A DNA stretch of 64,000 bases, from contig NZ_PEIG01000005.1 in NCBI RefSeq assembly GCF_002749975.1, forward strand, positions 310,001-374,000, in the 5' to 3' direction. This document shows positions 1 through 8,451 of this stretch, piece after piece. The DNA comes from Gloeocapsopsis sp. IPPAS B-1203. Lineage in GTDB: Bacteria > Cyanobacteriota > Cyanobacteriia > Cyanobacteriales > Chroococcidiopsidaceae. The notes under the pieces are model-generated. The model did not search any database. It saw only the letters and a list, made by a program, of their open reading frames with translations, and was not told the origin of the DNA. The translations under genes and the position numbers were made by a program. The first letter of the stretch is position 1, and each line of letters opens with the position of its first letter.

Positions 1-1
1 T

Positions 2-76
2 GCAGCAATGCTAGACAATGGTTATAAAAATGCTGCTTATGCGATCGCAGAGTTAATAGATAATTCTATCCAATAA
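2..76 (+). pseudogene. Bergerat-fold (HATPase) ATPase fragment, truncated
   Basis: The frame open from the window edge reads AAMLDNGYKNAAYAIAELID and then NSIQ before a TAA at 74-76. The ELIDNS segment is the N-box (ExxDN) of GHKL/Hsp90-type ATPases, preceded by the usual NGY..AIAE helix. The frame stops directly after the N-box, so the G1/G2 boxes and the rest of the protein are missing. The next base belongs to a cysteine desulfurase body, so this looks like a deletion junction. The upstream part lies outside the window. The family call rests on one motif; the truncation itself is clear. Confidence 0.55.
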
Positions 77-77
77 A

Positions 78-1007
78 AGTATTAACTTAGCAATTCAGGG
101 AAGCATATTTACTGATACAAGTGCTAAACCCTGCATCGCGGTGTCGCCAGTAGAACACAAAGCTGTTCTAGACACCTGTGATGCCCTAGTCAAAAAGGAA
201 TTGGCTGAAATAATCAGCCTCCGTGTTGACTCAAAAGGTAGACTTGACCTTGAATATCTTGAGCAAATCTGTGCTAGCGGCATCTCCCTGTTATGTGTAA
301 TGGCAGCTAACAACGAAGTGGGTAATATTTATCCCATTCAAGCAATTAGACAGATTGCCCAAAATTATGACATTCCCTTGCTCTGCGATGCCTCCCAAGC
401 TGTAGGAAAAATCCCCTTAAAATTTGCAGAGTGGAGAATCACTTACATGGCAATTTCAGCCCATAAACTCTATGGTCCTAAAGGTTCTGGGGCGTTAGTT
501 GTCAGCAAAGGATACCATCTAAAACCAATTTTATTTGGTGGCGGTCATCAAAATGGTATGAGATCGGGTACTCTCAATGTTCCTGGTATTGTTGGATTAG
601 GGGAAGCCTGTCGCCTGCGACAACTAGAAATGGAAGCTGATGAAAAAGAGATCGCATCCTTGCGAGATAAATTACAAAGCATATTACTAGATAAAATTCC
701 TGGCTTAGTCGTCAACGGCGATCCGAATTCTCGTCTTGCAGGGAATCTGCATATTTCCATTCCTGATATTCCTAATAGTGCAATAATTGCGAGAGTGCGA
801 TCGCACTTAGCTATTTCTACTGGTGCTGCTTGTTCTTCTGGAGTAGAAACACCTTCGCACGTCTTGCAAGCATTAGGTTTACCGAATAATCTAATTGAGG
901 GAGCATTACGCATTGGTCTTGGTAAATTTACAACTGAACAAGAAATAGACCAAGCCGCGAATCTTCTTTCTACTGTTGTTAGTCAAACTCGTCAAGTTAT
1001 GGTTTAG
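78..1007 (+). pseudogene. Cysteine desulfurase lacking its N-terminus (IscS/NifS/DndA type)
   Basis: This class V PLP aminotransferase-fold enzyme would move sulfur from cysteine to its own active-site cysteine. Homology starts abruptly at SINLAIQG (codon 78), the segment normally following the TSGATE motif, so about 70-85 N-terminal residues are missing. A GTG at 141 could start a 288-residue product. Retained landmarks: VEHKAVLDTC, the MAANNEVG segment, DASQAVGK, the PLP-lysine motif SAHKLYGPKGSG and the catalytic cysteine in STGAACSSG. Without the N-terminal strand and PLP phosphate-binding region it is probably inactive. IscS, NifS and DndA cannot be told apart here; no dnd genes are in view. 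Confidence 0.75.
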
Positions 1008-1139
1008 ACTTAGCTCGAGAGTTAAAAAGCTGAGGCTGTTTCAGTAAGTACTCACCAAACAATACAAGCTCTTCAGCATTTTAAGAAAGCTAGCTTTATA
1101 TTTGGAGAAATATAGATAATAGGCAAGCTCTTTGTTGAA

Positions 1140-1406
1140 TTACACACCACACGGAATGAAACAACTAAATATATCTTTTAACTCTTGGATATCCTCATTT
1201 TTGATTGGATACTCAGAGTATCGATAAATATTCCTTAATTGTTCTGGTGTTTTATTCTTTAGAGATAAGATTTCAACTCCGATAACTTCGTCATTTTCAT
1301 CTAAATCAAAGACAATATCTTCCTCTATCTCTATTGAATCTACTACTGACTTAGGACTGAACTTAATATAAGCATCGTCTGTAGCTTTATCATAAGTAAA
1401 TTTCAT
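1140..1406 (-). CDS. DUF2283 family protein
   Basis: This 88-residue protein begins MKFTYDKATDDAYIKFS and continues with an acidic VFDLDENDEVIGVEIL segment, the signature of the DUF2283 family. Its biochemical role is unknown. Such genes commonly sit directly downstream of a DUF4258 gene, and that is the arrangement here: the start codon lies one base after the stop of the DUF4258 remnant (1408-1656). The pair has the size and layout of a toxin-antitoxin module, but that function is inference. The C-terminus (SCFIPCGV) is longer than usual and may be altered. Confidence 0.7.
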   Translation of the reverse strand: MKFTYDKATDDAYIKFSPKSVVDSIEIEEDIVFDLDENDEVIGVEILSLKNKTPEQLRNIYRYSEYPIKNEDIQELKDIFSCFIPCGV

Positions 1407-1407
1407 C

Positions 1408-1656
1408 TCACACCTTCCCTTTCATCCCTCTATCAAAGTGCACAATGTATATAGTGAATGGTATGCCTTCTTTTGACTTAACAACCTTAAGAATCCTACC
1501 TCCATTCTCTTCAATTTTCTTGTAAACATACTCTCTATCAAGACATCTTTCATGAGGTTGTTTCAAATCAGGGTTTAGTAAGGCTTGAAGGACCCATTCT
1601 TCCTTTTATTTCTGAAGTATTCTGTCTTGTGCATGGTCGGTAAGGATAAAGATTTC
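1408..1656 (-). pseudogene. DUF4258 family gene, interrupted by an in-frame stop
   Basis: Reading the minus strand gives EIFILTDHAQDRILQK, a TAA at 1608-1606, then KEEWVLQALLNPDLKQPHER and on to KSKEGIPFTIYIVHFDRG. The TDHAQDRI start and the VYKKIEENGGRILKVV body match the DUF4258 fold, small single-domain proteins often proposed to be toxins. There is no ATG or GTG in frame before the conserved N-terminus, and the stop lies 16 codons in, so the gene looks dead. It ends one base before the DUF2283 start, which may now be translated alone. Read-through or a sequencing error at the stop is possible. Confidence 0.6.
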
Positions 1657-2114
1657 ATGCGTCGTAACACACTTAGTAATTAGTTACTACCTCTCTCTTA
1701 CTCCAATACAAATAAATTAGAAATATCACACTGAAAGTAGCTACAAAGAGTAAACGCAGTATCCATATCCGCTTCATGCTTGATAGGATAAGTGCTACAC
1801 ACAATAGATATATCCGAAGTAGAAGTGAAACTGAAAAGCTCAAGAAAAATTCTGGTTTCTTTTTGTCTCATTCAATTGCATCAAGATATATCCTGAGCTA
1901 TTCCTATTACTACGAGAGCTATTGCTAATTGCTAGACGAGTTGAATTATCGTGCTATGAATTAATGAGGAACAAACTTGAACTATTGAGCTACAACGACT
2001 ATCAGACACTGAGACAGGAGTTTAAGACATTTTTTAGACTACACTCTTTACCATACATCAAATGAAGAAGTGTTGAGATAGTTTAATACACACTTAAACA
2101 GGATTACTTAGTCA
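1657..2114. other. Intergenic, no recognised gene
   Basis: No convincing gene is seen. A plus-strand frame from 1964 to 2065 encodes 33 residues (starting MRNKLELLSYNDYQ) and is open without a start codon back to about 1835, which suggests a decayed reading frame. I do not recognise its family. The stretch fits the degraded accessory character of 1-2100. Confidence 0.4.
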
Positions 2115-2186
2115 AGCGGGTGATGGGACTCGAACCCACGACGTTTACCTTGGGAAGGTAACATTCTACCACTGAATTACACCCGC
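2115..2186 (-). tRNA. tRNA-Gly (anticodon CCC)
   Basis: The minus strand folds as a complete cloverleaf: acceptor GCGGGTG paired with CACCCGC, a D-arm with AGTGGTAGA, an anticodon stem TTACC/GGTAA around the loop TTCCCAA, and a T-arm with GGGTTCGAGTCCC. The anticodon CCC reads glycine codon GGG. The discriminator base is T, as usual for glycine. CCA is not encoded. It stands alone next to the left end of the TnpB element. Confidence 0.95.
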
Positions 2187-2228
2187 AGTTGTATTATAGA
2201 TAGTATTTATCTTTCAACGGTAAGAAGA

Positions 2229-2257
2229 CCCTCGGTATAGCGTAGCTTACCGTAGGG
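2229..2257. repeat. Left-end subterminal palindrome of the TnpB element
   Basis: CCCTCGGTA (2229-2237) pairs with TACCGTAGGG (2248-2257), with one bulged A, around a 10-base loop. This matches the single-strand hairpin recognised by TnpA at the left end of IS200/IS605 elements. Its position about 90 bp before the likely tnpB start fits that role. Confidence 0.6.
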
Positions 2258-2346
2258 ATGAATTAACGACCGAGACTTTACTCTTTTTAGGGAACTTGAC
2301 ACTTCCTAAAATAGCAGATAATAAGTCTAAGGTCGATGGTTGGTAT

Positions 2347-3540
2347 ATGATTGTCTACGAATTTAAGGCTGTAATCAACAAACAACAAACGATGGCAATT
2401 GAGGAGGCAATACGTACTACTCAATTCATCCGTAATAAGTGCTTACGGTTTTGGATGGACAATCAAAAAATTAAACCTTACGACCTTAATAAATATACTG
2501 CTGTTCTAGCTAAAGAGTTTGAGTTTGCTGATAAACTAAATTCGATGGCAAGACAAGCAGCAGCAGAGCGAGTAGCTTTTGCAATTAAACGATTTTTCGA
2601 CAACTGCAAAGCTAAAATACCAGGGAAGAAAGGGTATCCTCAATTCCAAAAGAATAACCGCTCTGTTGAGTATAAAACTTGTGGATGGAAACTATCACAA
2701 GACCGAAAGTATATTACTTTCACTGATAAATGTAGTATTGGCAAGGTAAAACTTAAAGGTACTTACGACCTACACTTCTACCAACTTAAGCAAATTAAAC
2801 GAGTTAGGATTGTGCGTCGTGCTGATGGTTACTATATACAGTTCTGTATTGATGCGGAGCGGAATTTAGACCTACAACCTACTGGTAAAACGATAGGTAT
2901 TGATGTAGGTCTAAATCACTTCTACAAAGACAACGAAGGTAATCAAGTAGAGAACCCTCGTTACCTACGTAAAAGTGAGAAAGCGATTATACGATTGCAG
3001 CGTCGAGTAAGCAAGAAGCAGAAAGGTAGTAGCAATCGTAAGAAAGCAATAAAACGTTTAAGAAAAAAGCACTTAAAAGTAAGTCTCCAGCGTAAAGACC
3101 ATGCTGTAAAGTTAGCACGGTGCGTAGTGAGGAATAGCGACTTCGTGGCGTATGAAGACTTGAAAGTGCGTAACATGGTTCGTAACTCTAAACTAGCAAA
3201 ATCAATCAACGATGCTAGCTGGTCTTTGTTCACTAGTTGGCTAAGTTACTTTAGCCGTGTTTTTGGCAAAGTTGTAGTTGCTGTTCCACCACAATATACT
3301 TCTCAAAATTGTAGTAACTGTGGCGAAACTGTGAAGAAATCTCTATCAGTAAGAACTCATATTTGTAAGTGTGGTTGTGTATTAGATAGAGACGAGAATG
3401 CAGCCAGAAACATATTAGCTAAAGGATTAAAACTAGCTGGATACTTAACGTACCCTGGGGAGCAGGGAAACGATAACGCCTTGGGAGAGAATCCCCTCTA
3501 CTTAACTTTGGAAACAAGGTTAAGCAAGGGAACTCACTGA
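2347..3540 (+). CDS. tnpB: TnpB RNA-guided endonuclease of an IS605-type element
   Basis: TnpB proteins are RuvC-like nucleases guided by an RNA made from the element's right end, and are the ancestors of Cas12. I choose ATG 2347 (MIVYEFKAV) over the TTG at 2296, because the family begins with a strand of this kind. The 397-residue protein keeps all RuvC parts: GIDVGLNHF near residue 186, the glutamate in AYEDLKV near 268 and LDRDENAARNI near 347-356. The zinc finger (CSNCGE...CKCG) also looks complete. Length is normal, with no stops or frameshift, so it is probably active. Confidence 0.88.
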   Translation: MIVYEFKAVINKQQTMAIEEAIRTTQFIRNKCLRFWMDNQKIKPYDLNKYTAVLAKEFEFADKLNSMARQAAAERVAFAIKRFFDNCKAKIPGKKGYPQFQKNNRSVEYKTCGWKLSQDRKYITFTDKCSIGKVKLKGTYDLHFYQLKQIKRVRIVRRADGYYIQFCIDAERNLDLQPTGKTIGIDVGLNHFYKDNEGNQVENPRYLRKSEKAIIRLQRRVSKKQKGSSNRKKAIKRLRKKHLKVSLQRKDHAVKLARCVVRNSDFVAYEDLKVRNMVRNSKLAKSINDASWSLFTSWLSYFSRVFGKVVVAVPPQYTSQNCSNCGETVKKSLSVRTHICKCGCVLDRDENAARNILAKGLKLAGYLTYPGEQGNDNALGENPLYLTLETRLSKGTH

Positions 3541-3592
3541 ACAAGGAATCCCACGAAGCGCGTTCGTCAGAACTTAGCGATGGGAGCTTCAA
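3440..3592 (+). ncRNA. Candidate omega (reRNA) guide-RNA scaffold overlapping the tnpB 3' end
   Basis: In characterised IS605 elements the guide RNA covers the 3' end of tnpB and the right end, and its guide continues into flanking DNA. Here the last 100 bases of tnpB lead into a structured tail: TCCCA pairs with TGGGA around an inner CGAA/TTCG hairpin, ending at TTCAA (3592). The guide would begin at about 3593 and read across the end of the RND gene. The scaffold limits are inferred. Confidence 0.4.
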
Positions 3593-3599
3593 TATAAAG

Positions 3600-6500
3600 T
3601 TATTTACGAATTTGTAGCGGATTTTTTGGCTGATTGGAACTATTAGCTGGAACAGGTAATTCATCTTCGACTAAGTTACGTCTGTCGTGTTTGCCAAATC
3701 TATATAGCAATTTCATTAGCCAATATTGGAAGTTATCGACATAAGTAAAAAGGACAGGTACTACCACTAACGTTAACAACGTCGAAGTTGTAAAACCACC
3801 TAATACAGCGATTCCCATAGGGCTGCGTACTTCAGCGCCAGGACCAATTCCGAGAGCAAGGGGTAAAGTTCCTGCGATTGTAGATAATGAAGTCATTAAA
3901 ATAGGACGCAGACGCGAAACACCTGCATTGATTAGTGCTTGTCTTTGGGAATTTCCTTCTGCCTGATTGATGATTGTGTAATCTACTAAGAGAATGGAGT
4001 TTTTTGTCACAATACCCAGTAACAGCACAATACCAATTAAGGCGTATAAACCTAAAGCTTTTTGGGCAAACATCAGTGCTAGTAACGTACCACCCAAAGA
4101 CAATGGCAAAGCCACCATGATCGTCAATGGATGGAAAAAGTTATTGTATAGCAACACGAGAATTGCATAGATACACAGAATTGCCAGTGCTAAAGCCGTA
4201 CCAAAGCGACCAAAAATTTCTTGCATAATTTCGGCGTCACCTGCTTGTTGCTGGACGACTCCTGGAGGTAGTGGGTTCAAGGCTGGAAGTTGATTGACAG
4301 CATCCACCGCGTCTCCCAAGGCGATACCTTGTAAATTTGCTTCTACTGAGACTTGACGCGAGCGATCGTAACGGTTAATTTCAGCTGGACCACTACCAAA
4401 ACGAATATCAGCAACAGCTTCTAAAGGAACCAACGAACCATTATTACTGGGAACTTGTAAGTTTCTAAAGGTATTGATATCGTTACGTGCTTCAGGGTTA
4501 ATTTGGACGCGAATCGGAATTTGACGATCGCTTAAGTTAAATTTAGCTAAATTCGCTTCGTTATCTCCTAAAGTCGCTAGCGATGCAGTACGGGCGATCG
4601 CTTGTACTGTAACTCCTAAATCAGCCGCCCTCGCTGGATCTGGAATCACTAATATTTCTGGTTGTGCCAAACTAGCAGATGATGCAACTTCAACTAAACC
4701 TGGGACTGTGCGCATTTGCCTTTCTAACTCAGCCGCAGCCTGATTTAACGCTTCTGGGTTTTCACTTCTGAGAACAATTGAGAGATCTTTATTATTTCCT
4801 GCTGCACCTTGGCTTTGAAAACTAATTCTTGCACCTGGAATTTGGGCAAATTGCGGACGAATTTGTTGTTCAAACTCGCTTTGGGAGATATCGCGATTTT
4901 CTTCAGGTTTCAGTTTAACTGTTAGCGTTGCACTGTTAACTTGCGGCGTCGCCAAGACTGTCTCTACTGCAGGGTTTTGTTGAATTAAGGCTGTTGCGCG
5001 TTGTACGACTTGCGTTGTGTCATCTAAAGTTGAACCTGGAGGCAATTCTAAAGAAACCGTAGAAATTCCCAAGTCGCCATTATCAATAAAACCTTTAGGA
5101 ATCATTGGTACTAACATCAAGCTACCAATAAAGAACGCTAAGGCAATTCCCAAGGTAGTTAAGCGATGTCGTAACGCCCACATCAGCAAAGATTTATACG
5201 GCTGAAATGGTTTTTTTTGAGGTTTGGTTTGAGTGTGGCGATCTCTATTTGATTTGTCCTGCTGAAGCAAATTTGCTCCCATCATCGGTGTGACTGTCCG
5301 TGCTACCAACGTAGAAAATATCGTAGATACTGCAACTGTGACACCAAAAGGTTGGAAAAATTGACCAGGTATACCCCCCATAAATGCCACAGGAAGAAAC
5401 ACTGCAATAATCGTTGCAGATGTGGCAATCACGGCTAAACCGACTTCAGAGGAAGAGTCAAACGCCGCCTGACGTGCTGTTTTTCCCATCTTCATGTGTC
5501 GGTCGAGGTTTTCAATTTCTACAACAGCATCATCGACTAAATTTCCGACAGCAAGTGCTAACGCTAACAAAGTCATATTATTGAGCGTGTAGCCCAAGCT
5601 TTGTTGAACAAAAAAGGTAGGAATAATCGATAAAGGTAAAGCTACCGCAGTAATTAACGTTGCCCGCCAATCGCGTAAAAATAGCAGAATCGTTAACACT
5701 GCTAATACAGATGCCAGAACCAAGTCATGCATCGTGCTTTCATAAGACTCGCGGATAAAGTCACCCCGCGTGAAAATTAATTGCAAGTCAACATCTGCGG
5801 GTAATGTTGATTCTAATTGCGCTACCGCTTCTCTGATGCCTTCTTCTACTGTAACAAGCGTACTACCGCTACTACGTAATACTTCAAAAGCAACGACAGG
5901 TTCGCCATTCAAAAAAGCAGCTTGTCGCGGTTCTGCAAAGCTATCACTCACTTCCCCTACACTTGACAAAGGCACATAACTGCCATTGGGTAAGACAATT
6001 TGGTAATTGCTTAATACTTCGACACTCGCAGCACTACCCAAAGTTCTAATGGTTTGTTCGCTACCGCCGACTTCTGCCCGTCCTCCTGGTAAATTGGCAT
6101 TGAAAGCGCGAATTTGGTCATTTACCTGCGTTGCCGTAATTCCCAAAGCTTGTAACTGTGACGGATCTAAATTAATCCGAATCTCGCGATCGACACCACC
6201 TACACGACGAATTTGCGCTACCCCTTGCACTGCCAGTAAAGCACGGCTAATTGTTTGATCGACTAAGTTACTTAACTGTTCTACTGATTGCTGCGAAACC
6301 ACAGCATAAGTCATGATAGGACCACCCGCGAATTCTAATCGCTGAACAATCGGTTCGCTGATGTCTTGTGGTAAATCTTGACGCGTTTGAGCAACCGCAT
6401 TGCGGACATCGTTTGTGGCGCGATCGCTATCAGTACCCAACACAAAGTTAACAACCGTTGTGGAAACTCCATCGTTGACGGTTGAAATCATACTGTCAAT

Positions 6501-6734
6501 GTTTCCCAGACTCGCCACTGCATCTTCAATTGGTTTTGTAACTTGCGCTTCGAGTTCCGCAGGTCCCGCCCCTGGCTGGCTGACTGTAATGGAAACTGCT
6601 GGAATATCGATATTGGGATTGGTATCAATTCCTAGTCTTGTAAACGAAAACCAACCCAGAATCGTCAACATCAAGAACAAAACGATTGTGGGAACCGGAC
6701 GGCGAATTGACCAAGCAGAGACGTTGAAGGACAT
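3600..6734 (-). CDS. RND-family multidrug/solute efflux transporter (AcrB-like inner-membrane pump)
   Basis: This 1044-residue protein is a full-length RND pump expected to trade protons for drugs or lipophilic solutes. It opens with SFNVSAWSIRRPVPTIVLF and the first membrane helix, followed by the large periplasmic porter domain with IDTNPNIDIPAVSI. Proton-relay aspartates are present in helix 4 (NLVDDAVVEIEN, D401-D402). A second half repeats the plan after a cytoplasmic break near 505-520. The adaptor gene lies just upstream on the same strand (6844-8154) and they are probably co-transcribed. No TolC-type outer-membrane gene is adjacent. The stop codon lies eight bases from the right end of the TnpB element. 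Substrate is unknown. Confidence 0.92.
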   Translation of the reverse strand: MSFNVSAWSIRRPVPTIVLFLMLTILGWFSFTRLGIDTNPNIDIPAVSITVSQPGAGPAELEAQVTKPIEDAVASLGNIDSMISTVNDGVSTTVVNFVLGTDSDRATNDVRNAVAQTRQDLPQDISEPIVQRLEFAGGPIMTYAVVSQQSVEQLSNLVDQTISRALLAVQGVAQIRRVGGVDREIRINLDPSQLQALGITATQVNDQIRAFNANLPGGRAEVGGSEQTIRTLGSAASVEVLSNYQIVLPNGSYVPLSSVGEVSDSFAEPRQAAFLNGEPVVAFEVLRSSGSTLVTVEEGIREAVAQLESTLPADVDLQLIFTRGDFIRESYESTMHDLVLASVLAVLTILLFLRDWRATLITAVALPLSIIPTFFVQQSLGYTLNNMTLLALALAVGNLVDDAVVEIENLDRHMKMGKTARQAAFDSSSEVGLAVIATSATIIAVFLPVAFMGGIPGQFFQPFGVTVAVSTIFSTLVARTVTPMMGANLLQQDKSNRDRHTQTKPQKKPFQPYKSLLMWALRHRLTTLGIALAFFIGSLMLVPMIPKGFIDNGDLGISTVSLELPPGSTLDDTTQVVQRATALIQQNPAVETVLATPQVNSATLTVKLKPEENRDISQSEFEQQIRPQFAQIPGARISFQSQGAAGNNKDLSIVLRSENPEALNQAAAELERQMRTVPGLVEVASSASLAQPEILVIPDPARAADLGVTVQAIARTASLATLGDNEANLAKFNLSDRQIPIRVQINPEARNDINTFRNLQVPSNNGSLVPLEAVADIRFGSGPAEINRYDRSRQVSVEANLQGIALGDAVDAVNQLPALNPLPPGVVQQQAGDAEIMQEIFGRFGTALALAILCIYAILVLLYNNFFHPLTIMVALPLSLGGTLLALMFAQKALGLYALIGIVLLLGIVTKNSILLVDYTIINQAEGNSQRQALINAGVSRLRPILMTSLSTIAGTLPLALGIGPGAEVRSPMGIAVLGGFTTSTLLTLVVVPVLFTYVDNFQYWLMKLLYRFGKHDRRNLVEDELPVPANSSNQPKNPLQIRK

Positions 6735-6843
6735 AATGAGGGGTGAGTTTAAGAGAGTTATGAGTTTAAGAGAGTCGTGAAGTGTTAAGTGTTAAGTTAT
6801 GAGTTAAAAAAATTCTTTTAATTCAAAACTAATCACTCACCCC
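6735..6843. repeat. Low-complexity intergenic repeat block (GAGTT/CACTC type)
   Basis: The gap between the adaptor and pump genes is made of reiterated short words: TTTAAGAGAGTTATGAGTTTAA, GTGTTAAGTGTTAAG, then CTAATCACTCACCCC and TCTCACTCC. Similar text recurs at 16238, 20512, 33235, 45091 and 62763. It resembles the degenerate short tandem repeats of cyanobacterial intergenic DNA. Confidence 0.6.
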
Positions 6844-8154
6844 TTACCTCTCACTCCTCGCCCCTTCTACTACGCGGACGCGATCGCCATCTTTGAGATA
6901 GCCAGCACCAACAGACACGACGCGATCGCCTGGATTTAAGCCGCTGCTAATTTCGATGTTGCCATCATTGAGAACTTCTCCGAGTTCGACAGATCGTGCT
7001 TGTACTGTATCTTCACCTTGCAGTACAAAAACAATGCCATTGCCATCAGGTTGTGGTATGACAGCTTTTGCCGGAACTGTGATTCCTGGAACGGTTGCAG
7101 AGGTAATTGCGGCACGGGCAAACATTCCTGGACGTAGCAAAGAAGTTGTCGGTAAATCAATACGGACTGTGGCTTGGCGGCTTTGCGTATCGACTAATGG
7201 TGCGATTTCTCTGACTCGTCCTTGTAGCTGAACGCGCGAATCTACATCTGAAGTTACTCTAGCAGGTGCGCCGACTTCAACTTGTGCTAACTGAATTGCC
7301 GGAACTTGTGCTGCGAGTTCCAAAGCATTATTTTGAATAATCGAAAACAAGGGTTGCGAACCACTAACGACATCGCCGATTTTGGCGATCGCTTCGGCAA
7401 CTAAACCACTTGCGGGCGCACGAACTACAGTTTGTCCTAACTGTGTTTCTAATTGTTGTAAACTAGCACGACTACTGCGCACATCAGCTTCGGCACTACT
7501 AATATTTGCTTGGGCAACGCGGACGGCTTCGCGGGCGGTGGCTGTTGTTGTCGCCCGCGTATCTAATTCTTGGCGACTAATTGCTCCGTTACTTGCAAGT
7601 TGTTCGTAACGCTGTAAGTTACGTTCCGCTTCAGCCGAACTGGCACGCGCTTGTGCTAAGGCGGCTTGTCTCTGACCGACTACAGCTTGTACAGACTCGA
7701 TATTTGCTCTTGCTTGGTCAATTTGAGCGCGAATCACTGCATCGTCTAGAGTTGCCATTGCCTGTCCTTCACGGACACTTTCGCCTTCACGTACTAAAAT
7801 CTGTCTAATCTGTAAACCATTTGTTTGTGGTAACACAGCAATCAAATCGCGAGCAGCAACTGTACCAGTAACATTGAGCGATCGCGCTACCTGCGTACTG
7901 CGTACTGGTTCTACTGTCACACTCATACTAGGCGGTGCTTCAGTTTGCTGTGCAGATTGGTTCGGTGCTGTCGTTGGGCGCGAAAAAAAGCGCATTCCAC
8001 CAAAAGCGATCGCCACGCCTAACCCTGTGCCAACTATTAATGGTATGAGCCAATTCTGACGCGATCGGGTTGGAACCTTTTTATAATTTGCTTTGTCAAC
8101 AACGATAACTTCTTTAGATACAAGCTTATCGTCTGCGTCCACTTGTTGAGTCAC
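6844..8154 (-). CDS. RND efflux periplasmic adaptor (membrane fusion protein, HlyD/AcrA type)
   Basis: The protein links the RND pump to an outer-membrane channel. I place the start at GTG 8154 (VTQQVDADD), because a strong GGAGGGAGG ribosome-binding site lies about seven bases upstream. Domains in order: short cytoplasmic tail, one membrane anchor (WLIPLIVGTGLGVAIAFGG), a first lipoyl half (LQIRQILVREGESVREGQAM), a long coiled-coil hairpin rich in Ala, Gln and Arg, the second lipoyl half (TVVRAPASGLVAEAIAKIGD), and beta-barrel and membrane-proximal domains. The membrane anchor replaces the lipoprotein signal seen in AcrA. It lies upstream of the pump gene on the same strand. Confidence 0.9.
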   Translation of the reverse strand: MTQQVDADDKLVSKEVIVVDKANYKKVPTRSRQNWLIPLIVGTGLGVAIAFGGMRFFSRPTTAPNQSAQQTEAPPSMSVTVEPVRSTQVARSLNVTGTVAARDLIAVLPQTNGLQIRQILVREGESVREGQAMATLDDAVIRAQIDQARANIESVQAVVGQRQAALAQARASSAEAERNLQRYEQLASNGAISRQELDTRATTTATAREAVRVAQANISSAEADVRSSRASLQQLETQLGQTVVRAPASGLVAEAIAKIGDVVSGSQPLFSIIQNNALELAAQVPAIQLAQVEVGAPARVTSDVDSRVQLQGRVREIAPLVDTQSRQATVRIDLPTTSLLRPGMFARAAITSATVPGITVPAKAVIPQPDGNGIVFVLQGEDTVQARSVELGEVLNDGNIEISSGLNPGDRVVSVGAGYLKDGDRVRVVEGARSER

Positions 8155-8451
8155 AGCCAAACCTCCCTCCACGCGATGCCAGTGCCAGCCACTTTACTAA
8201 GAAACGTTGAAAATGATTGCTATATCTTAAATATGACTCATTTAATTGTCTTCTGAACTCAGACCGCAGCAAGATTCAAAAGGTTTCTCTATAGGAATTG
8301 AAGAATGAGAGGTCAAAGGTAAAAGCCGAGGACAAAGTATGAGAAATCTCTAAAGTTTGCTTTCGTACCTAGTTCGCTCCTTATCTTTAATGTTTCGCTC
8401 TCAGTTAAAATGCAAAACAATAGATCGTGACTTAGGGCATGGTGGTTGTAA

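Larger units (their letters stand above)
2218..3592 (+). mobile_element. IS200/IS605-superfamily element with only tnpB (IS1341-like)
   Basis: A tnpB gene is bracketed by what look like subterminal palindromes. On the left is a hairpin at 2229-2257. On the right is a TCCCA...TGGGA palindrome after the tnpB stop, ending near TTCAA at 3588-3592. The same pentamer TTCAA lies at 2213-2217, just outside the left hairpin, as expected for paired left and right cleavage sites. There is no tnpA, so movement would need a Y1 transposase in trans. The right end stops eight bases from the stop codon of the RND gene. Exact boundaries are inferred. Confidence 0.6.

Noticed and set aside
141-1007. dndA (phosphorothioation) assignment for the cysteine desulfurase
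   Set aside because: Catalytic motifs are shared by IscS, NifS and DndA, and no dndB-E gene is visible; only the general family is supported.
2296-2346. Upstream TTG start for TnpB
   Set aside because: The extra 17 residues (starting TLPKIADNKSK) do not resemble the TnpB N-terminus, and ATG 2347 starts the family strand.
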